NCBI GenBank assembly: GCA_012295275.1
Contig: CM022668.1
Span: 11,630,522-11,658,021 of the forward strand
DNA length: 27,500 nt
Source: Chrysomallon squamiferum
Lineage: Eukaryota > Mollusca > Gastropoda > Neomphalida > Peltospiridae
Reading direction: 5' to 3'
Part shown: positions 11,501 through 22,082 of the stretch, one piece after another
How the letters are laid out: every line of letters starts with the position of its first letter
Position numbering within the stretch: position 1 is the first letter of the stretch
The notes under the pieces: generated by a model
What the model saw: only the letters and a program-made list of their open reading frames with translations
Databases searched by the model: none
Told to the model about the DNA's origin: nothing
Translations under genes and position numbers: made by a program

Positions 11501-12639
11501 CTGTTTGCTTCTCTTCCCTTCACTACTGTATTTTTTTTCTGTTAATCTTTTTCTTGTTCCTTCAAACACTGTCTGTCTTACCCCCAAACTGTTGTCATTA
11601 TATAGCCATATTTTTATTACGCAGACACTTAAAATCAAATCACTGTGATTTTTTTTTTTTTTTTACTTACAATGTATCTATTAAAACGACGTTTCAAAAA
11701 AGTCTTCAAATGCACGCAAAAAAAAAACTACATCATTTCATCTTTAATTTTTTAATCAAAGGAAATTTAACCAGTTAACCTTTTATACACTTACCCCAGA
11801 TTCCAATATATCACTTAAGTGCAGGTCTGTAAGTAACACAAACTTCTCGTTCCTCATTCTGATAACACTCAGACATTATCATAATTCATTTCAGTACTTC
11901 AAAATATCGTAGTACATCAAATAAGCATTTGCCAGTCGCACGTGTTTATAGATAAAACCTCACACACATGCACGCTCAGAATGTTCGAGATATGCAAACT
12001 CGCATGCATCATGCAGTTTCAGAAATGTGTTTGCAGAAACAACAGTAAAAATATTTACGACAACAACAAGAGCGGCTACAAAACAGCAACGTTAACACCT
12101 TGAAATTGAATAAAATATTGGTACGTTAACTAAGTAGCAATTCGTTTTAAAGGGACAGCCATGTAATGAGAAAACATAAAACGTTATTTTGATAGATAAT
12201 TTACTGGACTAGTGATGTAAAAGAGGTTTTGTACTGTATTAAATGTTTTATAAGCTTGCAATATGGGATAAAGATTCCTTTTAGCTGCAAATTAAAATGT
12301 TCCGTTACTAAAGTTAATGAAAATTACGTGTCTGAAGTAATTTGTACATGATAGAATCCTCTTATTATTTTGATTCTTTTGATTTTTCTACTTTTTGTCT
12401 CAGATTAACGTTACACTCAACTACCGACATGGAAGTACACACAAACTCACACACGTTATTTATATATAGACTGAAAATTTAAAATAAAATTGAGATAGTG
12501 TTTTGTGTCTGGTGTCTACGTTACAATTAATCAATGATGTAATAGATATGCTGCACATAGCTGCATAAAGTAATCACATTTTTGAAAATTAAAAAGTTTA
12601 GTTTATCCAAAAAAAAAAAAAAAGAAAGAAAAACTATAT
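11501..12639. other. Non-simple AT-rich sequence, no gene seen
   Basis: The longest stretch here nearly free of microsatellites. It has T runs near 11649-11664, a short A run at about 12609-12621, and scattered ACGTTA/TAACGT words (about 12090, 12125, 12182). The 17-base word at 12170-12186 repeats one at 6964-6980. No open frame of mixed composition of useful length is present. Confidence 0.55.
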
Positions 12640-12827
12640 TAAAATTTAACCTTGGTAACGTAAAACACGTCTTGCATTTAAAAGTTTGTAACGTTTTAGA
12701 AGGAAGCGTATATTACATTGAATTATTAATGTAAAATATACTGTTAGTAATAATAATGCATTAAAATAAAGGAAAATTTTGGGGTTTTATAATATATTCA
12801 CAGCAGTCTTTCTCTAAAATTAGTATA

Positions 12828-12899
12828 TACTGACTGGTAACGTACGTTACTTCTTCTAAAGCTTATTCTCAGACGTCTACGTTATCCTGATTTTTGTAA
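12828..12899 (+). repeat. Copy A of a ~70-bp palindrome-bearing repeat
   Basis: Two exact blocks shared with copy B at 15810-15876: 23 bases at 12828-12850 and 28 bases at 12857-12884, with a few bases of difference between them. The first block holds a perfect 14-bp palindrome GTAACGTACGTTAC (12837-12850); the second holds an 8-bp palindrome AGACGTCT. The copy lies at the edge of the decayed 85-bp tandem family. Confidence 0.85.
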
Positions 12900-13218
12900 T
12901 TACAAATTATATATCAAAACAAGTAACGTAGGTAACTATGATTTTGTAACGCATATAAGATATGCTATAATTTACAAATATTTGTAACGTTTAAGAAAAA
13001 AGGTTTCTTTGTTAGTTCTGTTAAGATACATTATGTATTTGTAATTTCCAATAGGAATAAAGATAGCTAAAGTGTGAAAACAAACCACGTTATACGCTAC
13101 CATGATTTAGTAATGCGTGAAAAATCATGTTTTGTAATTACAATTTTGTAGCATAAGAGAAAGAAACAATTGTATACGTTACGTTAATCTTATAATGTTA
13201 TATATCTATTATATCAAT

Positions 13219-13278
13219 ATTACTACTACTACTACTACTACTACTACTATTACTGATACTATCATCATCATCGTCATG
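13219..13278. repeat. (TAC)n(ATC)n microsatellite
   Basis: About nine TAC triplets, then ATT/GAT and ATC triplets, inside the decayed tandem family. Confidence 0.95.
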
Positions 13279-13440
13279 ATTAAACATTATGTTATGCGTT
13301 ACTATGATTTTGTATCGCTTATTAAACGCTTTCTAATTACAAATAAAGATTTGCAATGTATGAGAAAGAAAACTTATTGTACAATACTATGACTTTTAAC
13401 GCATACTTATAAGATAAGCTTTGTATCTAAACATTCTTTA

Positions 13441-13501
13441 GTTCTTTTCTTTCTTTCTATCTCTCTATCTATCTATCTAACTAACTATCTATCTATTTTT
13501 T
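13441..13501. repeat. (TTTC)n / (TATC)n compound tract
   Basis: TTTC units, then TATC and TAAC tetranucleotides, ending in a T run. Confidence 0.9.
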
Positions 13502-13786
13502 TAGATATATTTTATGCTTTTATGGAATTTTTTGGCTTTTCTTTTCTTTGTTTTGTTTTGTTTTGTTTTTCAACCCAGTCCGTGTATTTGTACCTGTTAG
13601 AAACATCATTTAAGATTTATTATTTTCGTGAGATTTGGGTGCAGCTGTTTTAAGGAAGATTCATCGTGGTAGTGGTTGCTGTACTGTCAGTTTTCTTTCT
13701 TTTTTTTTCTTCCTCTTAATTTCTATTAAATTATTGAAATTTTTATTCATTAAAAACAAAAAAAATGCTTGTAACGTATCACCAAA
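13502..13786. other. T-rich non-simple sequence
   Basis: Includes a short TTTTG repeat at about 13550-13570 and T runs. The plus-strand frame from 13635 has a mixed start but runs straight into poly-Y/poly-F from the downstream repeat, so it is not a credible gene. Confidence 0.55.
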
Positions 13787-13794
13787 TTTTTATT

Positions 13795-13827
<33 letters not shown>

Positions 13828-13866
13828 TTTTTTTTTTTTTTTTTTTTTTATTTTTTTTTTTATTTC
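13787..13866. repeat. TTTA to TTA to poly-T graded tract
   Basis: TTTA tetranucleotides, then TTA triplets, then T runs of about 22 and 11 broken by single A bases. Confidence 0.95.
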
Positions 13867-14125
13867 AAAAAAAAATTCCTTTTTACTTTATTAGGTAACC
13901 TAGTTTACGAGTTTTTCTTTCAACATGGACAGGTTGTGTCCAGCAAGACATAGAGTTCACTCTGTGTCAATTAATTAACCTCTGACAGATTCAGATCTGT
14001 GTTATTCTTTTACTGTGACTCGACCACGTACTCGCTGTAGCCTGTAGGGAATTGTCGTCCGAAAAAATATTGCTTTGAAGAAACCTTCTTGTTTTAACTC
14101 GAAACAGTTTTTGTAAGCTTACGTG
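13867..14125. other. Non-simple sequence, no gene seen
   Basis: Mixed composition with no clear feature. Confidence 0.45.
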
Positions 14126-14495
14126 CAACAGTAATAATAGTCGTACTGATGGTAGCAAAGGTAGTAGTAGTATAGTAATAATAGTAATAATAGCAGCAAT
14201 TGTAGTCGTAGTAGTTGTAATAGTATTAGTAGTAGTAGTAATTGTAGTCGTTGTTGTTGGTGTTGCTGATGTTGCTGGTGCTGTTGGTGTATTAGTGGTA
14301 TCAGATACAAAACGAAAAGTTATAATAGTAGTTGCAATACTAGCAGCAGTAGTAACCGTATGTAAGTGGTTGTAGCAGCAGTAGTAGTATAGCTGTAACA
14401 ATAGTAGTAGAAGTAGTAATAATGGTAGTAACAGCGATATCAATAGTAGTAGTAAGATTAGTAGCTGTATTGTAATAGTAGCAGTTGTTGTGTTG
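14126..14495. repeat. Imperfect AGT/GTT/GCT triplet block, ~370 bp
   Basis: AGT, AAT, AGC, GTT and GCT triplets with many phase breaks; older and more degraded than the block at 7446-7720. The minus-strand frame (14521-13991) is T/L/Y-rich repeat translation. Confidence 0.88.
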
Positions 14496-14691
14496 TTGAA
14501 ATGTAAGTCAGAGAAAAACACAACAATCGCAGCCTGAAGCTGAAAGTATCTCTAGTGAGTATTTGATTTATCACTGTTTTCTTCAGTTTTGTTGTTTTGT
14601 CTCGACATACTGAATTTTTTTTTTTCTTTCCACAGAAACAGAGGACAGAAACGAGAAATCACGTTATTCTGTCGGCATCTCTGTTAATGTA

Positions 14692-14692
<1 letters not shown>
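14496..14692. other. Non-simple stretch with a splice-acceptor-like site
   Basis: A pyrimidine tract at about 14616-14630 runs directly into CACAG (14631-14635), with TACTGAAT just upstream as a possible branch point. This is a good-looking 3' splice site, but the sequence after it offers no recognisable exon. Confidence 0.4.

Positions 14693-14762
<70 letters not shown>
14693..14762. repeat. (CT)n microsatellite, 70 bp
   Basis: Uninterrupted CT units. Confidence 0.98.
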
Positions 14763-14765
<3 letters not shown>

Positions 14766-15101
14766 TTGTTTGTCCAGTTCAATTATTCATTTAAATTTAT
14801 TTCTATCTGAGAGGGAGGGAGTGTACTTCGAAAGAGGAGAGTGTCGTTAATAATTTACTCAAATGTTTTAGCAGTGGAAAACATGTTTCTTACATTACTG
14901 AGTTATTTATGACTGCAGCACGGCTGATGATGTTTTTTTTTTCTCGTGGGTGTGGTTGCAGGAGTGGGAAAATTGTCTGTAACATTCGCGTTATAATGTT
15001 TTATATGTAAAATAAATACTGCTTTTAAAAAAAAAGTGTATTTATATATTTTGAGAGTTGTTATCGTTGTTTCCTTGAACCAGTTGTTGTCTGCCTTTTA
15101 T
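14763..15101. other. Non-simple sequence, no gene seen
   Basis: AT-rich mixed sequence with short T and A runs. Nothing recognisable. Confidence 0.5.
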
Positions 15102-15206
15102 TATAACAATAATAATAATCATCATCATCATCATCATCATCTCCTTCTTGTTCTTCTTCTTATTGTTATCATCAGTTTTATAGTGTCGTAGTCGTCGTCG
15201 TCATAG

Positions 15207-15280
<74 letters not shown>
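15102..15280. repeat. AAT / ATC / TTC / GTC / TTA triplet mosaic
   Basis: Successive blocks of AAT, ATC, TTC, GTC, ATC and TTA triplets. The poly-N/poly-D minus-strand frame is translated repeat. Confidence 0.94.
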
Positions 15281-15480
15281 TGTTTCTTTAACCGTGTTAT
15301 CTTTCTGTATTTGTTTCATTCTTTCTTTCTTTCTGCTCTTTCTTTCTCAATCTTTGTCGTGTTCCTCTTTCGCTTCTTTTCCTCGTAATCACGTTCAAGT
15401 TCTTGTCTTGTCTCTTGTTATCGTTTTAATTTGGTAAAAATATTTATACAGTAATTTTATCAACTTTACTTTTGTTCACT
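15281..15480. other. Pyrimidine-rich sequence with short (TTTC)n
   Basis: TTTC units at about 15318-15335 and degraded T/C-rich sequence after; no gene. Confidence 0.6.
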
Positions 15481-15488
15481 ATGATGAA

Positions 15489-15521
<33 letters not shown>

Positions 15522-15522
15522 C
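15481..15522. repeat. (GAT)n microsatellite
   Basis: About 12 GAT triplets with one AAG-type variant. Confidence 0.96.
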
Positions 15523-15667
15523 CGTTTCTATCAATAACGACTGTTTATCATAATTTGTTTAGTAACTTTAAATTAAAGATTAAAGATTATGAGAATCTTT
15601 GTCTTCAGATTTATAGGATTCCCCGTGATTACTGCTGATAATTTATTTACTTATATTATTTTAATTT

Positions 15668-15703
15668 ATTCTATTTTATTTATTTATTTATTTATTTTCG
15701 ATA

Positions 15704-15777
<74 letters not shown>

Positions 15778-15812
15778 AAAATAAGCAAGTAAGTAAGTAA
15801 ATAAATAAATAC
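15668..15812. repeat. (TTTA)n, (TG)n and (AAGT/AAAT)n in series
   Basis: TTTA units at about 15675-15697, an uninterrupted TG run at about 15706-15775, then AAGT and AAAT tetranucleotides to about 15810, where copy B of the palindrome-bearing repeat begins. Confidence 0.95.
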
Positions 15813-15876
15813 TGACTGGTAACGTACGTTACGTGTAAAGCTTATTCTCAGACGTCTACGTTACCCTGATTTTGTA
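15810..15876 (+). repeat. Copy B of the ~70-bp palindrome-bearing repeat
   Basis: Same orientation as copy A (12828-12899), about 2.98 kb downstream. It carries the 14-bp palindrome GTAACGTACGTTAC at 15819-15832, then the shared block from TAAAGCTT through ACGTTA (15836-15863), then CCTGATTTTGTAACG. That last word matches the core of the decayed 85-bp family, which links the two repeats. Confidence 0.85.
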
Positions 15877-16034
15877 ACGTATATGATTCTGTCTATTTTA
15901 AAATATTGAAATAAGCAAGCAAATATTTCAAAAGCTATATAATTACTTATTTAAATATTTCTTTCTTCACTGATTGATTTATTCATTCATTCTCGTATTT
16001 TTGACGCTAGCTTTACTTCATTTTGTCACACGGC

Positions 16035-16071
16035 TTTTTTTTTTTTTTTTTTTCTTTTTTTTTTTTTTTTT
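16035..16071. repeat. Poly-T run with one C
   Basis: 19 T, one C, then 17 T. Confidence 0.97.
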
Positions 16072-16139
16072 CTTCATTCTTTCAGTTCAGGATTTTCTAA
16101 ACGATATCTTAATTAGGGTCTTCTGTTCATAAAGTCAAG

Positions 16140-16400
16140 TACCGCGGCTCGTGATAAAAGTTAATTGAACATACCGGAGGAATTTCAGGACACGTCGGGG
16201 TTTCGTTATCTGACCTTGACACTTCCTGCACGAGCATGACAAGCGCGCCACACCGCACGTGTGCGTGCAAGCACGCCCTTGTTTTGAGTCAATTACGTCA
16301 GATGCCTATCAAGCGATTCTAAATGTACTTTTCAAAGATCGCCATTTGCATTCTGGGATTGGCTGACGTAACACTCCTTTTACCGCGTCATTTGAGACGT
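16140..16400. promoter_or_regulatory. CpG-dense, motif-dense candidate promoter/enhancer
   Basis: I count about 21 CpGs in 260 bp, high for this window. Motifs in order: TGACCTTGA (16211-16219), reverse complement of the ERR/FTZ-F1 extended half-site TCAAGGTCA; an E-box CACGTG (16256-16261); an inverted repeat GCGTGC-AA-GCACGC (16263-16276); AP-1 TGAGTCA (16285-16291); CRE-type TTACGTCA (16293-16300); octamer ATTTGCAT (16344-16351); inverted CCAAT box GATTGGCT (16357-16364); and TGACGTAA (16364-16371), overlapping the last by one base. CCAAT next to CRE is a common animal promoter arrangement. No start site, TATA box or adjacent exon could be fixed, so direction and target are unknown. Confidence 0.5.
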
Positions 16401-16496
16401 GATTAGGAAATGTAGCATAAAAAAAACACAAAAAAAAACACATAAAAAAAACAGTATTTGAAAAGAGATTTTGTTTTTATTTCGTTTTCCTCTTTG

Positions 16497-16566
16497 TCGA
16501 CTTCTTCTTCTACTTCATCATCATCATCATCGTCATCGTCGTCATCGTCGTCATCGTCTTCTTCGT

Positions 16567-16597
<31 letters not shown>

Positions 16598-16635
16598 TTA
16601 TTATTATTATTATTATTATTGTTATTATTATTATA
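16497..16635. repeat. TTC / ATC / GTC / TTA triplet mosaic
   Basis: Contains a small 9-base ATCGTCGTC-type higher-order repeat at about 16529-16558, then TTC and TTA runs. The S/Y plus-strand frames are translated repeat. Confidence 0.94.
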
Positions 16636-16814
16636 TTTTCAAAAATATTTTTTCTTATCTCATTCAACATTTTTCTTCTTTACTCTTCGTCTTTTCTCTT
16701 TCTTTTTTTTTTTTCTTCTTTTATCATTTATTTTATTTTATTTATTTATTTATTTTGTGGGGTTTGGGGAGTTGTCTTTTTTCTTCTTTTGCTTTCCTAT
16801 GCAGTTTTCTTACT
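16636..16814. other. T-rich linker with TTTA units
   Basis: Pyrimidine-rich sequence with TTTA units at about 16729-16755 and a short G-rich word GTGGGGTTTGGGGAG after it. No gene. Confidence 0.6.
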
Positions 16815-16870
16815 TTCTTCTTCTTCTTCTTCTTCTTCTTCTTCTTCTTCTTCTTCTTCTTCTTCTTCTC
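16815..16870. repeat. (TTC)n microsatellite
   Basis: About 18 uninterrupted TTC triplets, a polypyrimidine tract of the GAA/TTC class. Confidence 0.97.
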
Positions 16871-17170
16871 CTACCAGACATAATGAATTTCTGATCATCA
16901 AGCTCATTTGGTTTTCATTACGCTTTGATGAACAGACAAACCAAGTTGATGGAATGTTCTAGCAATGTGTGGGAAAGAGATGCGAGGACTGTTCAAATTA
17001 GTTACGCGTCCTTGGCAATCGGCAAGAACAAGAACACCAGGAACAGTCACCTTCGTTCAGTCTGTTGTCTGATACGAAGACCAAGTATTCGTTGATAACT
17101 AACTGGCAGATTATACTTCAGTGCCAGACGTAAATACAGACGTAGTCAAGGTCGTTAGATACAACCACAC
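16871..17170. other. Non-simple sequence, no gene seen
   Basis: Mixed-composition stretch containing an inverted repeat CTGGCA ... TGCCAG near 17102-17126 and TCAAGGTCG near 17145. No open frame of note. Confidence 0.45.
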
Positions 17171-17400
17171 CATAACAGCAGCAGCAGCATCGAAATAATT
17201 ACGATTATCAGTGCGTCATCATCGTTATCAGCAACATCGTTATGAACATCATTATTAAGATCATTACGTTATGGACAGAATGATTATAGCGTCATTATAA
17301 ACAGCATCATGACCAACATCACCATCATCATCATCATCAGTATAATTATGAACAACATCAGCAGCATCATCATCATCATCAGCTACATCATTATACAAAG
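17171..17400. repeat. Degraded CAG/ATC/ATT triplet block
   Basis: CAG and ATC triplets with longer recurring words such as AACATCATTATGAAC variants, suggesting old tandem duplication of a unit longer than three bases. Confidence 0.75.
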
Positions 17401-17402
17401 CA

Positions 17403-17503
17403 CCATATATACATATATATATATATATTCAATATATATATACATGCGCGCACACACACACACACACACATACACACACACAACCACACATACACACACA
17501 TAC

Positions 17504-17540
<37 letters not shown>

Positions 17541-17541
17541 A
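17403..17541. repeat. (TA)n, (CA)n, (TACA)n, (TA)n compound tract
   Basis: TA runs at both ends enclose CA and TACA runs, so the outer TA segments can pair with each other. Confidence 0.95.
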
Positions 17542-17916
17542 CCTTTTTACATCTGTCTTACTTAACTTCACGCGACAAAATTAATAAATGTGATATTTCA
17601 CGATGAGAGATATCATACCCAAAAATATAAACATGACACCATCGCAGATGAATATTTACCGTTTTCTTGTAAAAAAAAAATATGTTATCTACTAAAGCTA
17701 TTAAAAAGATAAATCTAAATATTTATCGTTATTTTAAAAGATCGTTGTTATTTTCATGTTGCTTTCTCATAAATAAGACGTAGACTTACATAACATCATT
17801 TTTCTTTAGTGGAAACGTCTGTGAGATAATTCAGTTATGAAACAAAACTAGCTTGCAAAAAGAGCAAGAGTGATTTCCCGTTGCATTAGACCTAATGGAT
17901 GTACATTTAGACTTGC
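17542..17916. other. Non-simple AT-rich sequence
   Basis: No gene, RNA gene or strong motif seen. Confidence 0.5.
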
Positions 17917-17983
<67 letters not shown>

Positions 17984-18429
17984 GCTGGCGTTTTTACTGT
18001 CGTTGTTGTTGATGCTGATAATGTTATTAGCTTTCTTTTTCTTCTTTTTATTGTTATTATCATTGTTATTATTATTGCTGCTGGTGTTGTTGTCGTTGTA
18101 GTTGATGTTTATGATAATGTTATTAGCAGTGCTGCGTTCTTCTTTTTATTATTATTACTATTACTGCTACTACTACTACTACTATTATTATTATTATTTT
18201 ATTATTGTTATTGTCATCATCATCATCATCATTATTATTATTATTATTATTATTAGTGTAGTTGTTGTTGTTATTAATCCTTACACTTCTACTATTACTA
18301 CTGTAATACTAATAACCATTATTACTGGTATTGCGTTGTTGTTATTATTATTATTTCATCTACTGCTGCTATTAATATTTATCATCATCACGATCATCAT
18401 CATCATCATCATCACCTTTATTATTATTC
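17917..18429. repeat. NNT-triplet mosaic with a 96-bp tandem duplication
   Basis: A pure TTA run (17917-17983) is followed by about 445 bp of triplets ending mostly in T (GTT, GAT, GCT, ATC, ACT). Within it a 96-bp segment is duplicated: GCTGG at 17984 and 18080, and GATAATGTTATTAGC at 18017 and 18113, both pairs exactly 96 bases apart. The plus-strand frame at 17870-18256 stays open because the duplication is 32 triplets long. It is repeat translation. Confidence 0.93.
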
Positions 18430-18903
18430 CCCCCAGTGCAGGATCAGTAACACATCTTCATTTTTCTTTTCGCCATAACAATATTTTACAAAACATTTTA
18501 GTAGCTACTCTAGCTGTTGTCGTGAAAATAGTTCTTGTCCATATATTTTATAGCAGTGCTTACTATATTATGGGAAAAAATGACCATATTTTATTTTTGT
18601 GACCATTTGTTGTCAGCGTCCGTAAATTCTTAAGCCTTGGGCTTAACTGTTAAGTATCTTACATGGTAAATGTTATGAATAAATAAAAAAAGAAAAAAAA
18701 AAGGATAAAATACTTTTTGGGTACGTTCAAGTGACTTTTTTATTTTTGTCTGAAGTTTAGTAACACTAAAGCGTGCTAATAGTAAAATACTAAAATCAGC
18801 ACAGAGAGGCTTAGGTTGCCCTTATTGTGACGTCAGTTCGTGTACAGAAATGTTAAAAATAAGATGTTTGATAGGCTGAGGATTTGGAATTTTTTAATAT
18901 TTT
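18430..18903. other. Non-simple AT-rich sequence with a perfect CRE
   Basis: Contains palindromic TGACGTCA at 18828-18835 and A-rich sequence at about 18685-18705. No gene is supported. Confidence 0.5.
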
Positions 18904-18952
18904 ATATAGATAGATAGGTAGGTAGATAGATAGATAGAGAGACAGACAGCCA
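18904..18952. repeat. (TAGA)n / (TAGG)n / (GACA)n tract
   Basis: TAGA units with TAGG variants, ending in GACAGACAG. Confidence 0.92.
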
Positions 18953-19089
18953 GATATATTTATATTATTATTATTATTACCTTTCTTTTCTATTATCTTT
19001 CTGTATTTAATTCTCCCTGACTTTCTGTTTCCATTAATCTACCTATTTATAGCACGTTTTCAAAATCATGTTTTCATCATTTAGTAATT

Positions 19090-19937
<848 letters not shown>

Positions 19938-20175
19938 TGCTACTACTACTACTACTGCTATTACTATTACTACTACAGCTACTACTACTACTACCACTAC
20001 TTTTATTACTACTACTACTACTACTACTACTGTTACTACTACTACTAATACTAATAATAACAATAATAACAGCAAACTATAACTATAATAATAATAATAA
20101 CAATAAAAATGATAATAACAATAATAATTATAATAATAACAACAGTAACAGTAACAAACAAAAGAAGAAGAAGAA
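19938..20175. repeat. ACT triplets switching to AAT/AAC triplets
   Basis: ACT triplets with GCT and ATT variants to about 20047, then AAT/AAC triplets to about 20160 and a short AAG run. Confidence 0.94.
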
Positions 20176-20968
20176 TGAACCATAAAGTATCTTTATAATA
20201 GGAAACGAAACCGCGGCCATTTTTGAAGAAATTACTCTATTTACCAACAGGAAGGAATAATTTGTACAAACTGTTATCTTCACAAGAACACACACTAACG
20301 ACATCAATCGTTAACATAAAAAATACCCGAGGTGTCGTTTAACATTACTGGAATGCATTTTGTTTATATTCTGTTGCTTTTTATGTTAAAAGATAACAAA
20401 AACGACAGAGGCTGTTTAATGGTCTAGAAATTTAATTGGCTTGACAAAATTATATTTTCTTTAACTAATAGGTGAAGATATTTTTTAACAAAAAGGAAAC
20501 AAATTAAAAAAATTAAAAATTTAAAGCATACTTTGGTTAGTTCCAATGAAAAAAAAAAAAAAAAAAAAAAATTTTAGTTTTCCATGCTTATTTTCCCTTC
20601 TGGCTGCCAAATAATTGATTCAATAAGAGGAAAAATGTGTTGGTAACAAGACTGAAATAACAGCGAACGTTCTCTCTCTCATCTCAATTTATCTCGATCC
20701 CCGCCCACTTTTCGTTAATTAAGATACTGTCATTTCTGTTTAAACAGAAAACGAAAAAGATGGACTTAAAAAAAAAAAAAAAAAAAAAATAGATGGCATC
20801 AATGAACAGACGGGTCGTGTTATGGAGTAAAAAGATGACTTTGTTACGTACCAAATTAACACAGAATGTTCTGGAAGCAGGTTCGGTAATTATTTACTGG
20901 GTTGAGGTGAGGCGGGTTAGGTACGATCGAATTTCACTTATCCAGCGTTATGACGTCATACGTGTTTA
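20176..20968. other. Non-simple sequence with two poly-A runs and a CRE
   Basis: A runs at 20549-20571 (23 bases) and 20768-20789 (22 bases) are candidate retroposon tails. A palindromic CRE TGACGTCA sits at 20951-20958. The plus-strand frame 20793-21137 begins with about 60 mixed residues and then enters the TATG repeat; no family recognised, so it is not called. Confidence 0.5.
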
Positions 20969-21125
20969 TTTTTATATGTATATGCTGGATCCTTGTATGT
21001 ACATGTACGTTTGTAATGTACGTCTGTATGTTTGTTTTTTGTGTGTATATATATGTATATACGTATATACATACATACATACATACATATCTATCTGTCT
21101 GTATGTATCTATGTATGTGTGCGTA
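20969..21125. repeat. (TATG/TACA)n with TATC/TGTC units
   Basis: Degraded TATG and GTAC words, then TACA tetranucleotides at about 21062-21090 and CTAT/CTGT variants. Confidence 0.9.
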
Positions 21126-21670
21126 TTTTGGTTATAATTTTGAATCTTTAGAACCAAATTTATCGATACTACAGAAGCCATTTTCTCGTTGTCAACTGTT
21201 TTGTCTTTTTTTTTTTTTTTTTTTTTTTTTCTTGTTTCCCGCCGTCTTATTATATTTTTACATTCTTGCCACAAAAGGAATTTAAAAAAAAAAAAAATTT
21301 TATTTTTTTTTCGGGAACGTTTTTGAATTACATCGTGTCTGTATATTTATGGTGTCCTTGTGGGTTTTTTTTCTTTTTCTTAAATGGTTCTGAAACGTAA
21401 CGAAGCGTGGATTGACATTGTTGTGGTTTAGACATTTTCAAAATAACGACGTCTGCGTTCTGAAAGAATCTGAAGTGGAACTTGTAAGAATTTCTAGTAT
21501 GTCTGCACCGTAGCACGAACAGTAGTAAATAAATAAAACGTCAAATCGATATCAACAGGTTGTATGAATTAATAATTAATTAAATGATGTAACTATGACA
21601 TCGTCATCATCAAAGACGATAACAGCTATTACTACTTATAAAGATTTTGATTTTTACTTCGAATTTTGCT
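21126..21670. other. Non-simple AT-rich sequence with A/T runs
   Basis: T run at 21206-21230 and an A13 then T-rich segment at about 21284-21312. No gene. Confidence 0.5.
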
Positions 21671-21791
21671 GCTACTGCGAATACGAATACGAGTACTACT
21701 GCTATTAATATTATTACTGCTTCTAGTATTAGTATTATTGTTATTATTATTGTTGTTATTATTGATATTATTATTTTTATTATTGTTATTG

Positions 21792-21855
<64 letters not shown>
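21671..21855. repeat. ATT/ACT triplet block ending in (TTA)n
   Basis: GAATAC hexamers at about 21676-21694, then ATT, ACT and GTT triplets, then an uninterrupted TTA run at about 21792-21855. Confidence 0.93.
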
Positions 21856-21857
<2 letters not shown>

Positions 21858-21893
21858 ACAACTTTTACTAATACTACTGCAATTGCAACTATT

Positions 21894-21894
21894 N
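21894..21894. other. Ambiguous base (N)
   Basis: The only N in the window, within decayed ACT/ATT triplets next to the TTA tract. It marks uncertain consensus, probably sequencing difficulty at the repeat. Confidence 0.99.
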
Positions 21895-21971
21895 CTATAA
21901 CAACGTTTATTTCAGCTATTATTACTATTACCATAAACAGAAAGTTCAGTTATTTGAGATAAATGAGACAG

Positions 21972-22082
<111 letters not shown>

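Larger units (their letters stand above)
12640..13435. repeat. Decayed ~85-bp tandem repeat family rich in TAACGT
   Basis: A motif of the form CTATGATTTTGTAACGC recurs in degraded form at about 12935, 13030, 13110, 13180 (weak), 13303 and 13388, spacing roughly 70-120 bp and closest to 85. Each copy is followed by sub-motifs such as TAATTACAAAT, TTTGTAACGT and AAGAAAGAAAA. A young-looking (TAC)n(ATC)n tract at 13219-13278 interrupts it. The left limit is uncertain; TTTGTAACGTTTTAGAA near 12685 looks like part of a further copy. No coding potential. I do not recognise the family. Confidence 0.55.

Noticed and set aside
17403-17541. TA-CA-TACA-TA tract as a transposon inverted terminal repeat pair
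   Set aside because: The pairing ends are simple TA units with no target-site duplication or internal gene.
20793-21137. 114-residue plus-strand frame
   Set aside because: Only the first half is mixed and the rest translates a TATG/TACA repeat; it also starts right after a poly-A run.
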